This document shows positions 16,346-24,377 of a DNA stretch of 40,212 bases, piece by piece. Within the stretch, counting starts at the first letter, position 1. Each line of letters opens with the position of its first letter. The translations under genes were made by a program, and so were the position numbers. The notes under the pieces were generated by a model. It saw only the letters and a program-made list of their open reading frames with translations. It had not been told where the DNA came from and ran no database searches. Source of the DNA: Dehalococcoidia bacterium (GTDB lineage: Bacteria; Chloroflexota; Dehalococcoidia; Lucifugimonadales; Lucifugimonadaceae); contig JASLLE010000017.1 in assembly GCA_030747175.1 (NCBI GenBank), positions 1 through 40,212 on the forward strand, read 5' to 3'.

Positions 16346-16505
16346 TGTCATCCTGACCTTGATTCAGGATCCGCCGGTAACAACAAGCACACGAGTTATC
16401 GGCCCCCGGGTTCGATGTGCCCGGGTGTTTCCGCTCCTCAACAACGATGTCGGCGACAGGTTCTCTGAATCAAGTTCAGGATGGGCATATATGCCCAGGA
16501 TGACA
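16346..16505. repeat. 160-bp segment with 10-bp terminal inverted repeats (MITE-like)
   Basis: TGTCATCCTG (16346-16355) and CAGGATGACA (16496-16505) are exact inverted copies. The similarity continues inward. The left arm TGACCTTGATTCAGGAT mirrors the right arm CTGAATCAAGTTCAGGATG at 16465-16483, apart from the inserted palindrome unit. The right arm contains CAGGATG (16477-16483), GGCATATATGCC (16484-16495) and CAGGATG (16496-16502). No coding capacity is visible. It could be a non-autonomous element or two head-to-head copies of a short palindromic repeat. Confidence 0.55.
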
Positions 16506-16648
16506 GGCTCGGGGTTAGCCCGGCTCTTTGCTTGATCGCAGATAAGCGAGAGATTCACGCGACCTCTCACCTGGAGATGTCACGGTCCTGCCCTTTCGAG
16601 GAGGTTGAAGCCGTGCAATTCCCGCTCCGCAGTGGCGCGGTACTTCGT

Positions 16649-16686
16649 CCCCCTCTCCCGGTGGGAGAGGGTCGGGGTGAGGGAGG
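16649..16686. repeat. Dispersed hairpin repeat, copy in 16.6 kb gap
   Basis: CCTCTCCC (16652-16659), loop GGT and GGGAGAGG (16663-16670) are followed by GGGGTGAGGGAGG. This is the same core and tail as the copies near 1696 and 15481, with a different loop. Confidence 0.7.
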
Positions 16687-16733
16687 TTCAAGTTTGAGCG
16701 CAAACGGTAAATTCGCGCTATCGCACTCCCCAC

Positions 16734-16753
16734 GGATGGGGCGAGCCCCATCC
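16734..16753 (-). terminator. Hairpin after the SDR gene
   Basis: GGATGGGG, loop CGAG and CCCCATCC form a perfect 8-bp stem 18 bp past the minus-strand SDR stop. No T-run follows, so this is a possible weak terminator or RNA-stabilising hairpin. Confidence 0.35.
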
Positions 16754-16771
16754 ATACGGCCTCTCCCACAC

Positions 16772-17539
16772 CTAAGCGAGCGCTCCGCCGTCCACCCGTA
16801 TCGGCGTTCCCGTCACAAACGAAGCGTCGGACGACGATAGCCACACCACCATCGATGCCACCTCTTCGGCCTCCCCGAAGCGCCCCACGGCCTGCCGGAG
16901 TCGCATCCGCTCTTCGGACTCTGCGTGCTCGAACAGCGGCTGAGCCAACGGGGTATCGATGATCGCCGGACAGACAGAGTTCGCGCGTATTCCGCGTGTC
17001 CCGTAACCCCTGGCAACCGAGTTCGTCATGCCAACAACCGCATGTTTGCTAACGGAATAGGCCGGTATCGTCGGACTCCCCACGAGCCCCGCTATCGAGG
17101 CAGTGTTCACAATCGAGTGACCGCCCTCCGGCGGGTCCTGGGCGAGCATCTGCCTTAACTCCGCCTGCATACACAACCATATGCCGGTCACGTTAACGGC
17201 GATCACGCGTTCATAGTCCTCACGGCGGTACTCGGCGAACTCGGCGACGGGCCCCAGGATTCCGGCGTTGTTGTGGGCGCAATCCAATCGCCCGTATTCA
17301 TTGACCGTTAGCTCGACGAGAGACCGCACAGAATCCTCGTCCGTCACATCGACGTAAGCGAATTGCGCTTCTCCGCCCGCGTCCCGGATCAATTGCGCCG
17401 TTTCCTCGCCGGCCTCAAGCACGATATCGGCGACCACGACACGCGCGCCTTCGGCCGCAAATCGCAGCGCCGTTGCGCGACCAATCCCCGAGCCGCCGCC
17501 CGTTACGAGCGCTACTCGCCCGTCGACCTGTCCCGGCAT
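16772..17539 (-). CDS. Short-chain dehydrogenase/reductase (SDR)
   Basis: The 255-residue classical SDR has the NAD(P)-binding TGGGSGIGRA at about residues 14-23, an acidic residue after the second strand (VVVADIV) suggesting NAD(H) preference, HNNAGILGP, the catalytic serine in NTASIAGLVG, and YSVSKHAVVG with the YxxxK pair. It ends in GTPIRVDGGALA. It oxidises or reduces an alcohol/carbonyl substrate that cannot be named. The open frame extends much further upstream, but AGGAGG five bases before the ATG at 17539 fixes the start and gives the normal family length. It is divergent from the lipoprotein at 17697. Confidence 0.93.
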   Translation of the reverse strand: MPGQVDGRVALVTGGGSGIGRATALRFAAEGARVVVADIVLEAGEETAQLIRDAGGEAQFAYVDVTDEDSVRSLVELTVNEYGRLDCAHNNAGILGPVAEFAEYRREDYERVIAVNVTGIWLCMQAELRQMLAQDPPEGGHSIVNTASIAGLVGSPTIPAYSVSKHAVVGMTNSVARGYGTRGIRANSVCPAIIDTPLAQPLFEHAESEERMRLRQAVGRFGEAEEVASMVVWLSSSDASFVTGTPIRVDGGALA

Positions 17540-17696
17540 TGATTCCTCCTGAGGTGGGCAACTGGCGGTCCGGGCAGATCCGGACACATATCCCGCCGAC
17601 GTAACCGGACGAGGAACCGAGGCTAACGCATCTCGGATAAACCGGTGCGGTCCGGGATCAGCCGTTGCGGTTACAACGGATGCGGTGTCGGCGTGA

Positions 17697-19628
17697 ATGT
17701 TGCATCGTTTACCGATGCGGATCCGAACATTTGCCTGGCTGTTGGCCTTTGCGTCTGTCGTAGTTGTCGCCGCCTGCACGTCTGACGGCAGTGACACGCC
17801 TGCGCCAGCGCGGACGCCAACATCCGAGGCGTCCAACTCCGTTCAGATGCCCGAGCCGGTCACCGCATCGCCGACTCCCGAAGCCACTTTCGCGCCGACA
17901 CCCACCCCGATACTGGAGGTCGCGCAGCCTGATCCAACAGCCGCAGTAGTGGAGACGCCAACGCCCGCGCCGGAAGCGACCGGTATCACACCCGAGCCCA
18001 CGCCTGAACCCACGCCCGTCCGGGCCCCGTCACCGGTCCGGTTCTCCGAACCTTTCGACGGGTTCGCCCCGAGGTCTGTTTCTCTCTACCCGGGCTCCGA
18101 TGATGTCACGATTCGATACACGCTTGACGGGAGCGACCCGGCGGTCGAGACCGGATTCGTGTACGAAGGGCCATTCGACATCTTCGGCAGTACGATCGTA
18201 AGCGCGATCGCTTTCCGCGCTGACGGGAACGCGTCGACCGTGACGACGGCGACTTATACCCTCGAAAAAGCGCCGCTCGACCGGCTGGCCCTTGACCTGC
18301 CCGGCGGCGTTTACATCGGGACACAGACCGTCGAAGTCGTCAGCAACGAACCCGGCGTAACCATCTACTACACACTGGATGGAACCACGCCGGCCCCGGC
18401 AACCGGCCTGGTGTATGAAGGGCCGGTCTCCATCACCGCCTCGTCCACGGTCAAAGCGATGGCGACGCGCCCCGGCTCACTGGACACGCAGGTTGAAGAG
18501 GCGAGCTACACGATTTTTGGCAACCGGGTGGATAGCGAAGAGCCGATTATTCTCTCCGGTGACGATGTGCTCGAGATCGTGGACACGCAGTACATCCATC
18601 GTGGCGACATACGGCTCTCCGGCAACGCTCAGCTGGTCATAAAGGACTCGATCTTCACCCACGCCAAGGAGTTCGCCTTCGAGTACGGCCTGTTCGCCAC
18701 CGAAAACGCCCAGGTCGTCGTTGAGAACTCGGGCATTGGCACTGACTGCACTGGATCTTTCAACTGGAGTTTCCTGGACGACGCATCGTTCACCGCCAGC
18801 GGCGTCGACAGCTCCACGGCCGGCTGCAACACCTGGAACTTTTTCTCGGGAACTCCGGTAGCGAATATCGAGGAGTGGTACGGGTTCGGCGGAACGATCT
18901 GCGGCGGGTCTGACGTGACGATATCCAACTCCACGCGGATGGAGGTAGAACTCTGCTACCCGGCCGCGGCGACCCTGGATATGGAGCTGCCCCTGGAGGT
19001 ATCCAGTTTCGCCCTCTCTGAAGCCGATGATCCCACGATCACTTCAAACCTCAGCATCACTGATTCCACGCTCGAAGGGTGGGGGATCAACGTCCTCCCG
19101 GGCGCGGACATCACGATCCGCAACAGCCCGGCGATAACAATCGGCGTGATCGTCGGCAGGCCCTGGGTTGAGCAGACCGTGGAGTTGGACGGCATCGGAA
19201 TGGGGCTCTACGACGACCAGGTATGGGATATCGCAGACGCCCGGCTGCGCCTGGTCAATACCACGACCTACGGCTGGGAGCCGAACGCCTTCGCAGACAA
19301 CACGCTAATCATCAGAAATAGCGACTATTCCGGTTCCGCAGTCAATGGCGGCTCGGCGATCTACATCATCGAGGATTCGACGGCCGGCCAGTTGCGAGCT
19401 CACGAAGATGTCGTGATGACGGTCCGCAACTCCATCATCGAGGGCGATGTCATCGCGGTCGACAACGCGACGATCACGCTGATCGACTCCCGGATCACGG
19501 GGAACGGTCATGAGGACGGCATCGCGGGCAGCGCCATCGCCACCGGCAACGGTCGAATCGTCCTGATCAACACCACCGTCAACGGCGAGATCGTCACCGA
19601 GGACAACGGCGAAGTAGTCCAGGAATAG
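17697..19628 (+). CDS. Lipoprotein with two chitobiase C-terminal-like domains and a beta-helix-like region
   Basis: The 643-residue exported protein has a signal peptide ending in VVVVAAC (lipobox Cys27) and a Pro/Thr-rich linker to about residue 115. Two repeats of the chitobiase/beta-hexosaminidase C-terminal type follow, with VTIRYTLDGSDP and VTIYYTLDGTTP at about residues 137-148 and 221-232, each followed by VYEGPF or VYEGPV. From about residue 280 onward, short strand-like repeats rich in Asn, Asp and Ser recur (SNLSITDSTLEG, DITIRNSPAITIG, MTVRNSIIEGDVIA, ATITLIDSRITGNG), the look of a right-handed parallel beta-helix. A surface carbohydrate-binding or adhesive role is plausible; no catalytic site is identifiable. 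Confidence 0.8.
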   Translation: MLHRLPMRIRTFAWLLAFASVVVVAACTSDGSDTPAPARTPTSEASNSVQMPEPVTASPTPEATFAPTPTPILEVAQPDPTAAVVETPTPAPEATGITPEPTPEPTPVRAPSPVRFSEPFDGFAPRSVSLYPGSDDVTIRYTLDGSDPAVETGFVYEGPFDIFGSTIVSAIAFRADGNASTVTTATYTLEKAPLDRLALDLPGGVYIGTQTVEVVSNEPGVTIYYTLDGTTPAPATGLVYEGPVSITASSTVKAMATRPGSLDTQVEEASYTIFGNRVDSEEPIILSGDDVLEIVDTQYIHRGDIRLSGNAQLVIKDSIFTHAKEFAFEYGLFATENAQVVVENSGIGTDCTGSFNWSFLDDASFTASGVDSSTAGCNTWNFFSGTPVANIEEWYGFGGTICGGSDVTISNSTRMEVELCYPAAATLDMELPLEVSSFALSEADDPTITSNLSITDSTLEGWGINVLPGADITIRNSPAITIGVIVGRPWVEQTVELDGIGMGLYDDQVWDIADARLRLVNTTTYGWEPNAFADNTLIIRNSDYSGSAVNGGSAIYIIEDSTAGQLRAHEDVVMTVRNSIIEGDVIAVDNATITLIDSRITGNGHEDGIAGSAIATGNGRIVLINTTVNGEIVTEDNGEVVQE

Positions 19629-19679
19629 GCCGCGCGAGATCATCGGAGATACGCCAGCAGACGGCCTGTCCGTCCGTTG

Positions 19680-20759
19680 TCAGTCGGCGCTGACCTCTGC
19701 CTCTGCGTCTTCCCTCAGCGCGGGCATCACTTCTTTTGCGAACAGCTCCATCGACTTCATCACTTTGTCGTGGGGAAGCTCGCCGATGCGCATCCAGCTC
19801 ATCCAGTGGTTCGTGAAGGTCCTCGCTCGGTAATCCCGGAGTTGCTTCAGGACCGTTTCGGGCGACCCGTAAGCGGTTCCCCAAGTCCACAGGTCATCCG
19901 CCGCCGCCTGCGCCACCGCCCCGGGCTCGTCAGGGTATTGTTCGTAGCCGCTGGCGGGCTTCGTACGTCCCGGCGCGCCCGGCAGGAAGGCCGAGAGGGC
20001 GGTGTAGAACCACTTCGCGTTCGGCGCGGCGTCGCGTTCGGCTTCCTCGTCGGTCGGGGCGACGTACACCTTGGCTGTGAGGGGCATTTCGTAATCTGAA
20101 AGCTCTTTGCCTTGTTTCTTGATCTCGGCCTCGAAAGCGGCGGTACCGATCTCGACCGTGTCCAGTGACACAAAGTTCAAAGAGCGAATCACCGAATAGC
20201 CGTCGGCGGCGGCCTTTTCGTACGAACCGGGAGTCACAACGGTCCAGAGGATCGGTGGCGTCGGTTTCTGGACCGGCTTCGGGAAGATCGAGACATCCTT
20301 GAATTGCCAGAACTTCCCTTCATGGGAGAAAGAGTCCTCCGTCCAGGCTTTCGTGATGATCTCCAGTGCCTCCGCGAACATCTCGCGGGACTGCGTCTGG
20401 TCGATCTGGAACGTTTCGAATTCGGGAACCTGCCAACCTCGCCCGACGCCGAACATCAACCGGCCGTTGCTGAGGACGTCCACGAGCGCGACGTCTTCGG
20501 CAATTCTCAGCGGGTGCTGGAACGGCAGCACGGTGGCGGCTATGCCGATCTTGACGCGTTCGGTCCGTTCCGCAACGGCCGCCGCGAGTACGAGAGGGTT
20601 TCCTAGCAGCCCGGGCGTTGCGAAGTGGTGCTCCGGAAGCCAGACGGAATCAAAGCCAAGTTCTTCGGCGTAGTCGATCTCCTCTAGAACCTCCGAGAAG
20701 GTCTGCTTCTGAGAGAGCTTTGAGAAATCACTGAAAAGAAACATCAAGCCGATGTCCAC
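19680..20759 (-). CDS. Luciferase-like flavin monooxygenase
   Basis: This protein of about 359 residues belongs to the bacterial luciferase-like (LLM) family of F420- or FMN-dependent oxidoreductases. It shows EEIDYAEELGFDSVWLPEHH, AVAERTERVKIGIAATVLPF and the typical HPLRIAEDVALVDVLSNGRL then MFGVGRGW. The family oxidises alkanes, aldehydes, thioethers or other organics; the substrate is unknown. An ATG at 20774 is in frame, but AGGAGG covers its codons 2-3, so the GTG at 20759, six bases past that site, is the likely start. It is divergent from the crotonase at 20993. Confidence 0.9.
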   Translation of the reverse strand: MDIGLMFLFSDFSKLSQKQTFSEVLEEIDYAEELGFDSVWLPEHHFATPGLLGNPLVLAAAVAERTERVKIGIAATVLPFQHPLRIAEDVALVDVLSNGRLMFGVGRGWQVPEFETFQIDQTQSREMFAEALEIITKAWTEDSFSHEGKFWQFKDVSIFPKPVQKPTPPILWTVVTPGSYEKAAADGYSVIRSLNFVSLDTVEIGTAAFEAEIKKQGKELSDYEMPLTAKVYVAPTDEEAERDAAPNAKWFYTALSAFLPGAPGRTKPASGYEQYPDEPGAVAQAAADDLWTWGTAYGSPETVLKQLRDYRARTFTNHWMSWMRIGELPHDKVMKSMELFAKEVMPALREDAEAEVSAD

Positions 20760-20992
20760 GGGGATCCTCCTCATAGCACGGTGGCGTAGGGATGCAGTGG
20801 GTGCAACCGATTTTTGGGAGCCTCGCACACGACGTCGGCACCCACGTGAGGAAACCGTGAAGTCTCTGCATCGTATTGTTCCCGACATCGTGTTCCGGAG
20901 AGAGGCCCGGCGATTTAGAATCCGGCCAGTTCATCCAGATCACGCCATCGCACCGCACGATGGCTCAACAATCGACCCGGCGGAGGCTAACG

Positions 20993-21898
20993 ATGCCCGA
21001 GACATACGGCGAACCTGGCCGCTACGAGAACCTGTTGATTGATCGCGTCGGAACGGACGGCCGCGTAGCCCGCGTGACGCTCAACCGGCCCGAGAAGCTC
21101 AATGCGCTGTCGCAGGAGCTGCTTTACGAGTTCTGGGACGCGCTCCACGAGCTGGAGGCCGACGACAGCGTTCGGGCCATCATCGTGAAGGGCTCGGGCA
21201 GGGCGTTCTGCGCCGGTTACGACATCACCACGCCCAGGGGTGAAGGCGCCGATGGACAGATCCGCAGTCACAAACAACTGGACAGCAAGGGGCGCCGGAT
21301 GCTGATGGGCGTCCGGACGTCGATGCAGCAGATTACCGATATCCACATGTACTTCTGGAACATGGCGAAGGTGACCATTGCCCAGGTCCACGGTTTCGCC
21401 ATCGCCGGTGGCTGTGAACTGGCGATGATGGCTGACCTTGTTGTCGCCGCGGACGATGCCCAGCTGGGACACCCGGGGCTTCGGGGTATGGGCACGAGTC
21501 GAACCGGGGTCATCTGGCCCCTCGTGATTGGAATGCGCAAGGCCAAGGAGTTGTACCTCACGGGCGACCCGGTCACGGGTACCGAGGCGGAGGATATGGG
21601 CATGATCAATTACGCATGGCCCGGCGATGAAATGGAGGACCGGACTATCGCCCTGGCGGATCGCATCACAAATATGACCGCAGACAACCTGGCTATCCTC
21701 AAGCTCAACATGAATCGCTTCTACGAGAACATGGGCATCTACTCGTCCGTCCGCTCAAGCACGGACCTGGACGCAGCCGGCCAGTTCACGGAGCACTCAT
21801 ACACATGGCAGGACACGATGAAAGAGGGCGGCTTCCGTGCCGCGGTGGCCTGGCGCGACAAGCCTTATGGCGACTACAGCGCCAGCCCCCGGGAGTAG
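20993..21898 (+). CDS. Enoyl-CoA hydratase/isomerase family protein
   Basis: The 301-residue crotonase has NRPEKLNALSQELLYEFWDA, the oxyanion-hole segment GSGRAFCAGYDITTP, and HGFAIAGGCELAMMADLVVA with the first acidic position. The second half differs from standard hydratases: GHPGLRGMGTSRTGVIWPLV stands where PE...GAGGTQRL is usual, so the second catalytic Glu is not evident. A hydrolase, isomerase or other crotonase activity is therefore possible. The C-terminal extension (EHSYTWQDTMKEGGFRAAVA) is longer than in the other crotonases here. GGAGG six bases before the ATG at 20993 supports the start. It is divergent from the flavin monooxygenase and may serve the same catabolic route. Confidence 0.87.
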   Translation: MPETYGEPGRYENLLIDRVGTDGRVARVTLNRPEKLNALSQELLYEFWDALHELEADDSVRAIIVKGSGRAFCAGYDITTPRGEGADGQIRSHKQLDSKGRRMLMGVRTSMQQITDIHMYFWNMAKVTIAQVHGFAIAGGCELAMMADLVVAADDAQLGHPGLRGMGTSRTGVIWPLVIGMRKAKELYLTGDPVTGTEAEDMGMINYAWPGDEMEDRTIALADRITNMTADNLAILKLNMNRFYENMGIYSSVRSSTDLDAAGQFTEHSYTWQDTMKEGGFRAAVAWRDKPYGDYSASPRE

Positions 21899-21923
21899 AC
21901 GGGGGTTGCGATCACGTCAATAC

Positions 21924-23000
21924 TCAGGCCGCCAGCGGGGTTTCGACGACGGCTTTTCGCAAACTGACGTGCGCGTAAATCGGGCCGAATTCACTCTTCA
22001 AGTTCGCAACGATCTGAGGGATGCCGCGAGTTGTGATCTTCGTTCCCGCCGGTTGGACGGTCGATGCTGGAGAGATCTCGACACTGAAGCCTGCTGCCGC
22101 GAATTCACCCCGGATGTGATCACCGATCCGTCCGACCAGCGTGTTCAGAACCAGTAAGGATTCGGCGTCCACCCCGCCGATCGGACGACGCTGTGCGGTG
22201 GAGAGAAGCTCAAGTGCAACCGCCCGGTTCATGCCGTAGTAGACGCTGCCCTCGATCTGCCCGTTGACTCGCAGGAACACGGAAAGATCCTCGGACGTGG
22301 CCTCGTCCTCTCTCACCTCTCCGCCCTCCATCTGGACATCAATGTCGAGCTCGGATTTGAAGACCCGGGCGGTGGACCGAACGAGCGCGAACACCATCCT
22401 TTTCCGGTCCCTCACACTTTCCGGCGTGTCGGCCTCGCTTGCTGGGTCAGGTTTGGATGCGGCCGCAGGCTCGGGCGGCGGCTCAGGAGTTGTCGCGGGC
22501 GCTTGTGTGACCGCAGGCGCGCGTTCGCCGGCCGTCGCGTATCCGGGACCGGCGAGTTGCGAGGTGTGCAACGGCCGCACCAGGCCATCGGCCTCGAGAG
22601 TCGAGCAGGCCAACCTGACTTCACGCTCATTCAGCCCGAGCCCGGCGGCCATGTCCAGGGTGGTGGGCGGTGGATTGCTGCGGTCCTCGTAAGCCCTGAC
22701 AAGATCAACGACCGCCTTCAGGAGTTCTTCCGGGACGGGACTGGATTTTTCGGCAACCGGGAGGGAGTAACTCCGTGTGGACCCGTCCTCTGCCAGGGAC
22801 ACTACGAGGAGGCCGCGTCTCTCGAGTTTGCGGCAGGCACGTTCGATGACCTCGGCAGATTCACCGAGACGTGAGGCAATATCTTCGGCAATCGGAGCGG
22901 GATTGTTCCGGTCTTCGTAAGCCTGCAGCAGACCCATCACCGTCCTCAGCAGCTCGTCAGGTATGCGGCTCAGAGGCTCCGGGCGAAGTTCGCCGATCAA
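21924..23000 (-). CDS. Two winged-helix-like domains fused to a CheX-like domain
   Basis: This protein of about 358 residues starts with two related helical repeats. The first contains ELLRTVMGLLQAYEDRNNP and EVIERACRKLERRGLLVVSL; the second contains ELLKAVVDLVRAYEDRSNP and EVRLACSTLEADGLVRPL. Each looks like a winged helix with a recognition helix and wing. A Pro/Ala linker leads to a domain resembling CheX/CheC phosphatases: DLSVFLRVNGQIEGSVYYGM, LLVLNTLVGRIGDHIRGEF, VEISPASTVQPAG. The Asn of the CheC-type motif is present, but the usual Glu three residues before it is Leu. TTG at 23000 has a GGGGG site; a GTG at 23030 is the alternative. Its single-winged-helix paralogue lies 148 bp upstream. 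A role in signal-dependent regulation is inferred. Confidence 0.75.
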   Translation of the reverse strand: MIGELRPEPLSRIPDELLRTVMGLLQAYEDRNNPAPIAEDIASRLGESAEVIERACRKLERRGLLVVSLAEDGSTRSYSLPVAEKSSPVPEELLKAVVDLVRAYEDRSNPPPTTLDMAAGLGLNEREVRLACSTLEADGLVRPLHTSQLAGPGYATAGERAPAVTQAPATTPEPPPEPAAASKPDPASEADTPESVRDRKRMVFALVRSTARVFKSELDIDVQMEGGEVREDEATSEDLSVFLRVNGQIEGSVYYGMNRAVALELLSTAQRRPIGGVDAESLLVLNTLVGRIGDHIRGEFAAAGFSVEISPASTVQPAGTKITTRGIPQIVANLKSEFGPIYAHVSLRKAVVETPLAA

Positions 23001-23148
23001 TTTGCTCCCCCTGTTTCGTATGCAGTTCACTTATCCTGCTACCCCGGGAGATCGGATTTGCGGATGAACGACCCGGATGAGATGACCCGATCGGATACCG
23101 GGAGTGGGTGTGTTCTGCCACCGGGACGGGATAACCGGGGTCGGCGAT

Positions 23149-23931
23149 TCAGGCGGCGATGGCGTCGACGGCTTGCGCTTCACGCAGCACGACATGAACC
23201 ACGATGGGGCCGTGCCGGCCTTCCAGAGTGGCGACGACCTGCCGAACCCCGAGCGTGGTGATCTTCATTCCAGCTGGCTGAACGGTGGCCGCCGGATGGA
23301 CATCGATGAAGTACCCCGATGCCCCCAGCTCACTCCGGGCAAGGGCGACGATGCGGTCTGCCAGCATGTTCAGGATGCGAAGGCCCGGCTGGTTGATCGA
23401 CGTGATGTGGCGCCGGGCAACTTCACCGATCAGGGCCCGGGCGACGTTCCGGCTCAGGCCAAAGCAGATGCTGCCCTGGTATTGACCGTTGACTCGAACG
23501 AAAACCGATAGATCTTCGGTCGTCGCCTGGTCGTCCCGGATTTCGCCCCCGGCAAGCCTGAGATCAACTTTGAAATCCGACCTGAAGACAGCAGCCGTGG
23601 CACGCAACAGGCCGTTCACGATCCTGTCCCGGGTACCTGTTTCGTTAACCGGCGCCGGCGATCGCGCCTGCCGTGAAATGGTGTAGCTCGGGTTTGTGTG
23701 TTCCGACGTCTTCTGTGACGCCCGCACCAGGCCGTGAGACTCAAGGAGCGCACACGCCCGATTGATCGACCCCTCGGTCTGTCGCAACTTGACGGCTAAC
23801 TGTTCCGCCGTGGGCGCGGGGAATCCGCTCTCCTCCGCGGCGCGTATGAAGTCGACGACCGACTTCATCAGTTCCGGCGGAACCGTATTCGCGTCGGCGG
23901 TATTCCCGGATTTCGAGCTTCCGGACTCCAT
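23149..23931 (-). CDS. Winged-helix-like domain fused to a CheX-like domain (paralogue)
   Basis: The 260-residue protein is a shorter paralogue of the next gene downstream. One winged-helix-like repeat (ELMKSVVDFIRAAEESGFPA and SINRACALLESHGLVRAS, about residues 20-75) leads into a CheX-like domain (DLSVFVRVNGQYQGSICFGL, LRILNMLADRIVALARSELG, FIDVHPAATVQPAGMKITTL). The CheX-motif Asn and Pro are kept, but the expected Glu three residues before the Asn is Arg, so phosphatase activity is doubtful. The ATG at 23931 has a GAGGGG site four bases upstream. A consensus-like promoter lies at 24009-24037. No chemotaxis or flagellar genes are nearby. Confidence 0.75.
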   Translation of the reverse strand: MESGSSKSGNTADANTVPPELMKSVVDFIRAAEESGFPAPTAEQLAVKLRQTEGSINRACALLESHGLVRASQKTSEHTNPSYTISRQARSPAPVNETGTRDRIVNGLLRATAAVFRSDFKVDLRLAGGEIRDDQATTEDLSVFVRVNGQYQGSICFGLSRNVARALIGEVARRHITSINQPGLRILNMLADRIVALARSELGASGYFIDVHPAATVQPAGMKITTLGVRQVVATLEGRHGPIVVHVVLREAQAVDAIAA

Positions 23932-24008
23932 GCAACCCCTCCCCGGCCACCACTCCCAGGCGGTTCTCTGATGTGCGAACCAGTGCGCCGGATGACGACG
24001 TTTCGTCC

Positions 24009-24037
24009 CTGGTATTCACGAGCAGAGCAAGTGTCAA
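24009..24037 (-). promoter_or_regulatory. Promoter for the winged-helix/CheX genes
   Basis: On the minus strand a perfect TTGACA (24037-24032) is followed after 17 bases by TACCAG (24014-24009), a weak -10. It lies about 80 bp upstream of the ATG at 23931. Confidence 0.45.
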
Positions 24038-24280
24038 CACCCTGATGATCCGTGGACGGAACCGTGGTGACACCGGGGAACGTCCCAGTCGAACCGTCGT
24101 TATCACCCTGTGGAATAGGTACAAACCGCTACGGGGAAGTCTCGCCGGTGGGGTGGACGATCGGGGAAAGCCGCCCGTTTCTCCTCCTCCGCGTGTTCGG
24201 CGGGGGATCGAAAACGGATCTGCAGAGAGCAGCGCGCGGCGGCGGTCGTCCTTCTGCGGAAGGACCATCCCTCGCTCCGC

Positions 24281-24330
24281 CTTCTCCCGCCGGGAGACGG
24301 GCCAGAGCCCGTCGAAAGGTTGAGGGACAA
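24281..24330. repeat. Dispersed hairpin repeat, diverged copy
   Basis: TCTCCC-GCC-GGGAGA (24283-24297) has the same core and loop as the 15481 copy and is followed by a second perfect hairpin, ACGGGC-CAGA-GCCCGT, then GTTGAGGGAC. It is more diverged than the copies at 1696, 15481 and 16652. Confidence 0.5.
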
Positions 24331-24377
24331 GCCTTTGCGGTGTTGGCGCCTGTCATGGCGCTCCGCGCGGCCGGGCG

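Larger units (their letters stand above)
16293..16771. other. Non-coding gap, 479 bp, filled with short repeats
   Basis: No gene is convincing here. The gap lies between the convergent ends of the P-loop gene and the SDR. It contains a 160-bp segment bounded by perfect 10-bp inverted repeats (16346-16505), which includes the second GGCATATATGCC palindrome. It also holds a dispersed hairpin repeat (16649-16686) and a perfect 8-bp hairpin just after the SDR stop (16734-16753). Confidence 0.75.

Noticed and set aside
16405-16425. tRNA T-arm-like GGGTTCGATGTGCCC
   Set aside because: The TTCGA lies in a CCCGGG/CCCGGG palindrome, and no acceptor, D or anticodon arms can be built around it.
17540-17836. 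99-residue upstream extension of the SDR
   Set aside because: A perfect AGGAGG stands before the internal ATG at 17539, the longer form would overlap the divergent lipoprotein gene, and SDRs are about 250 residues.
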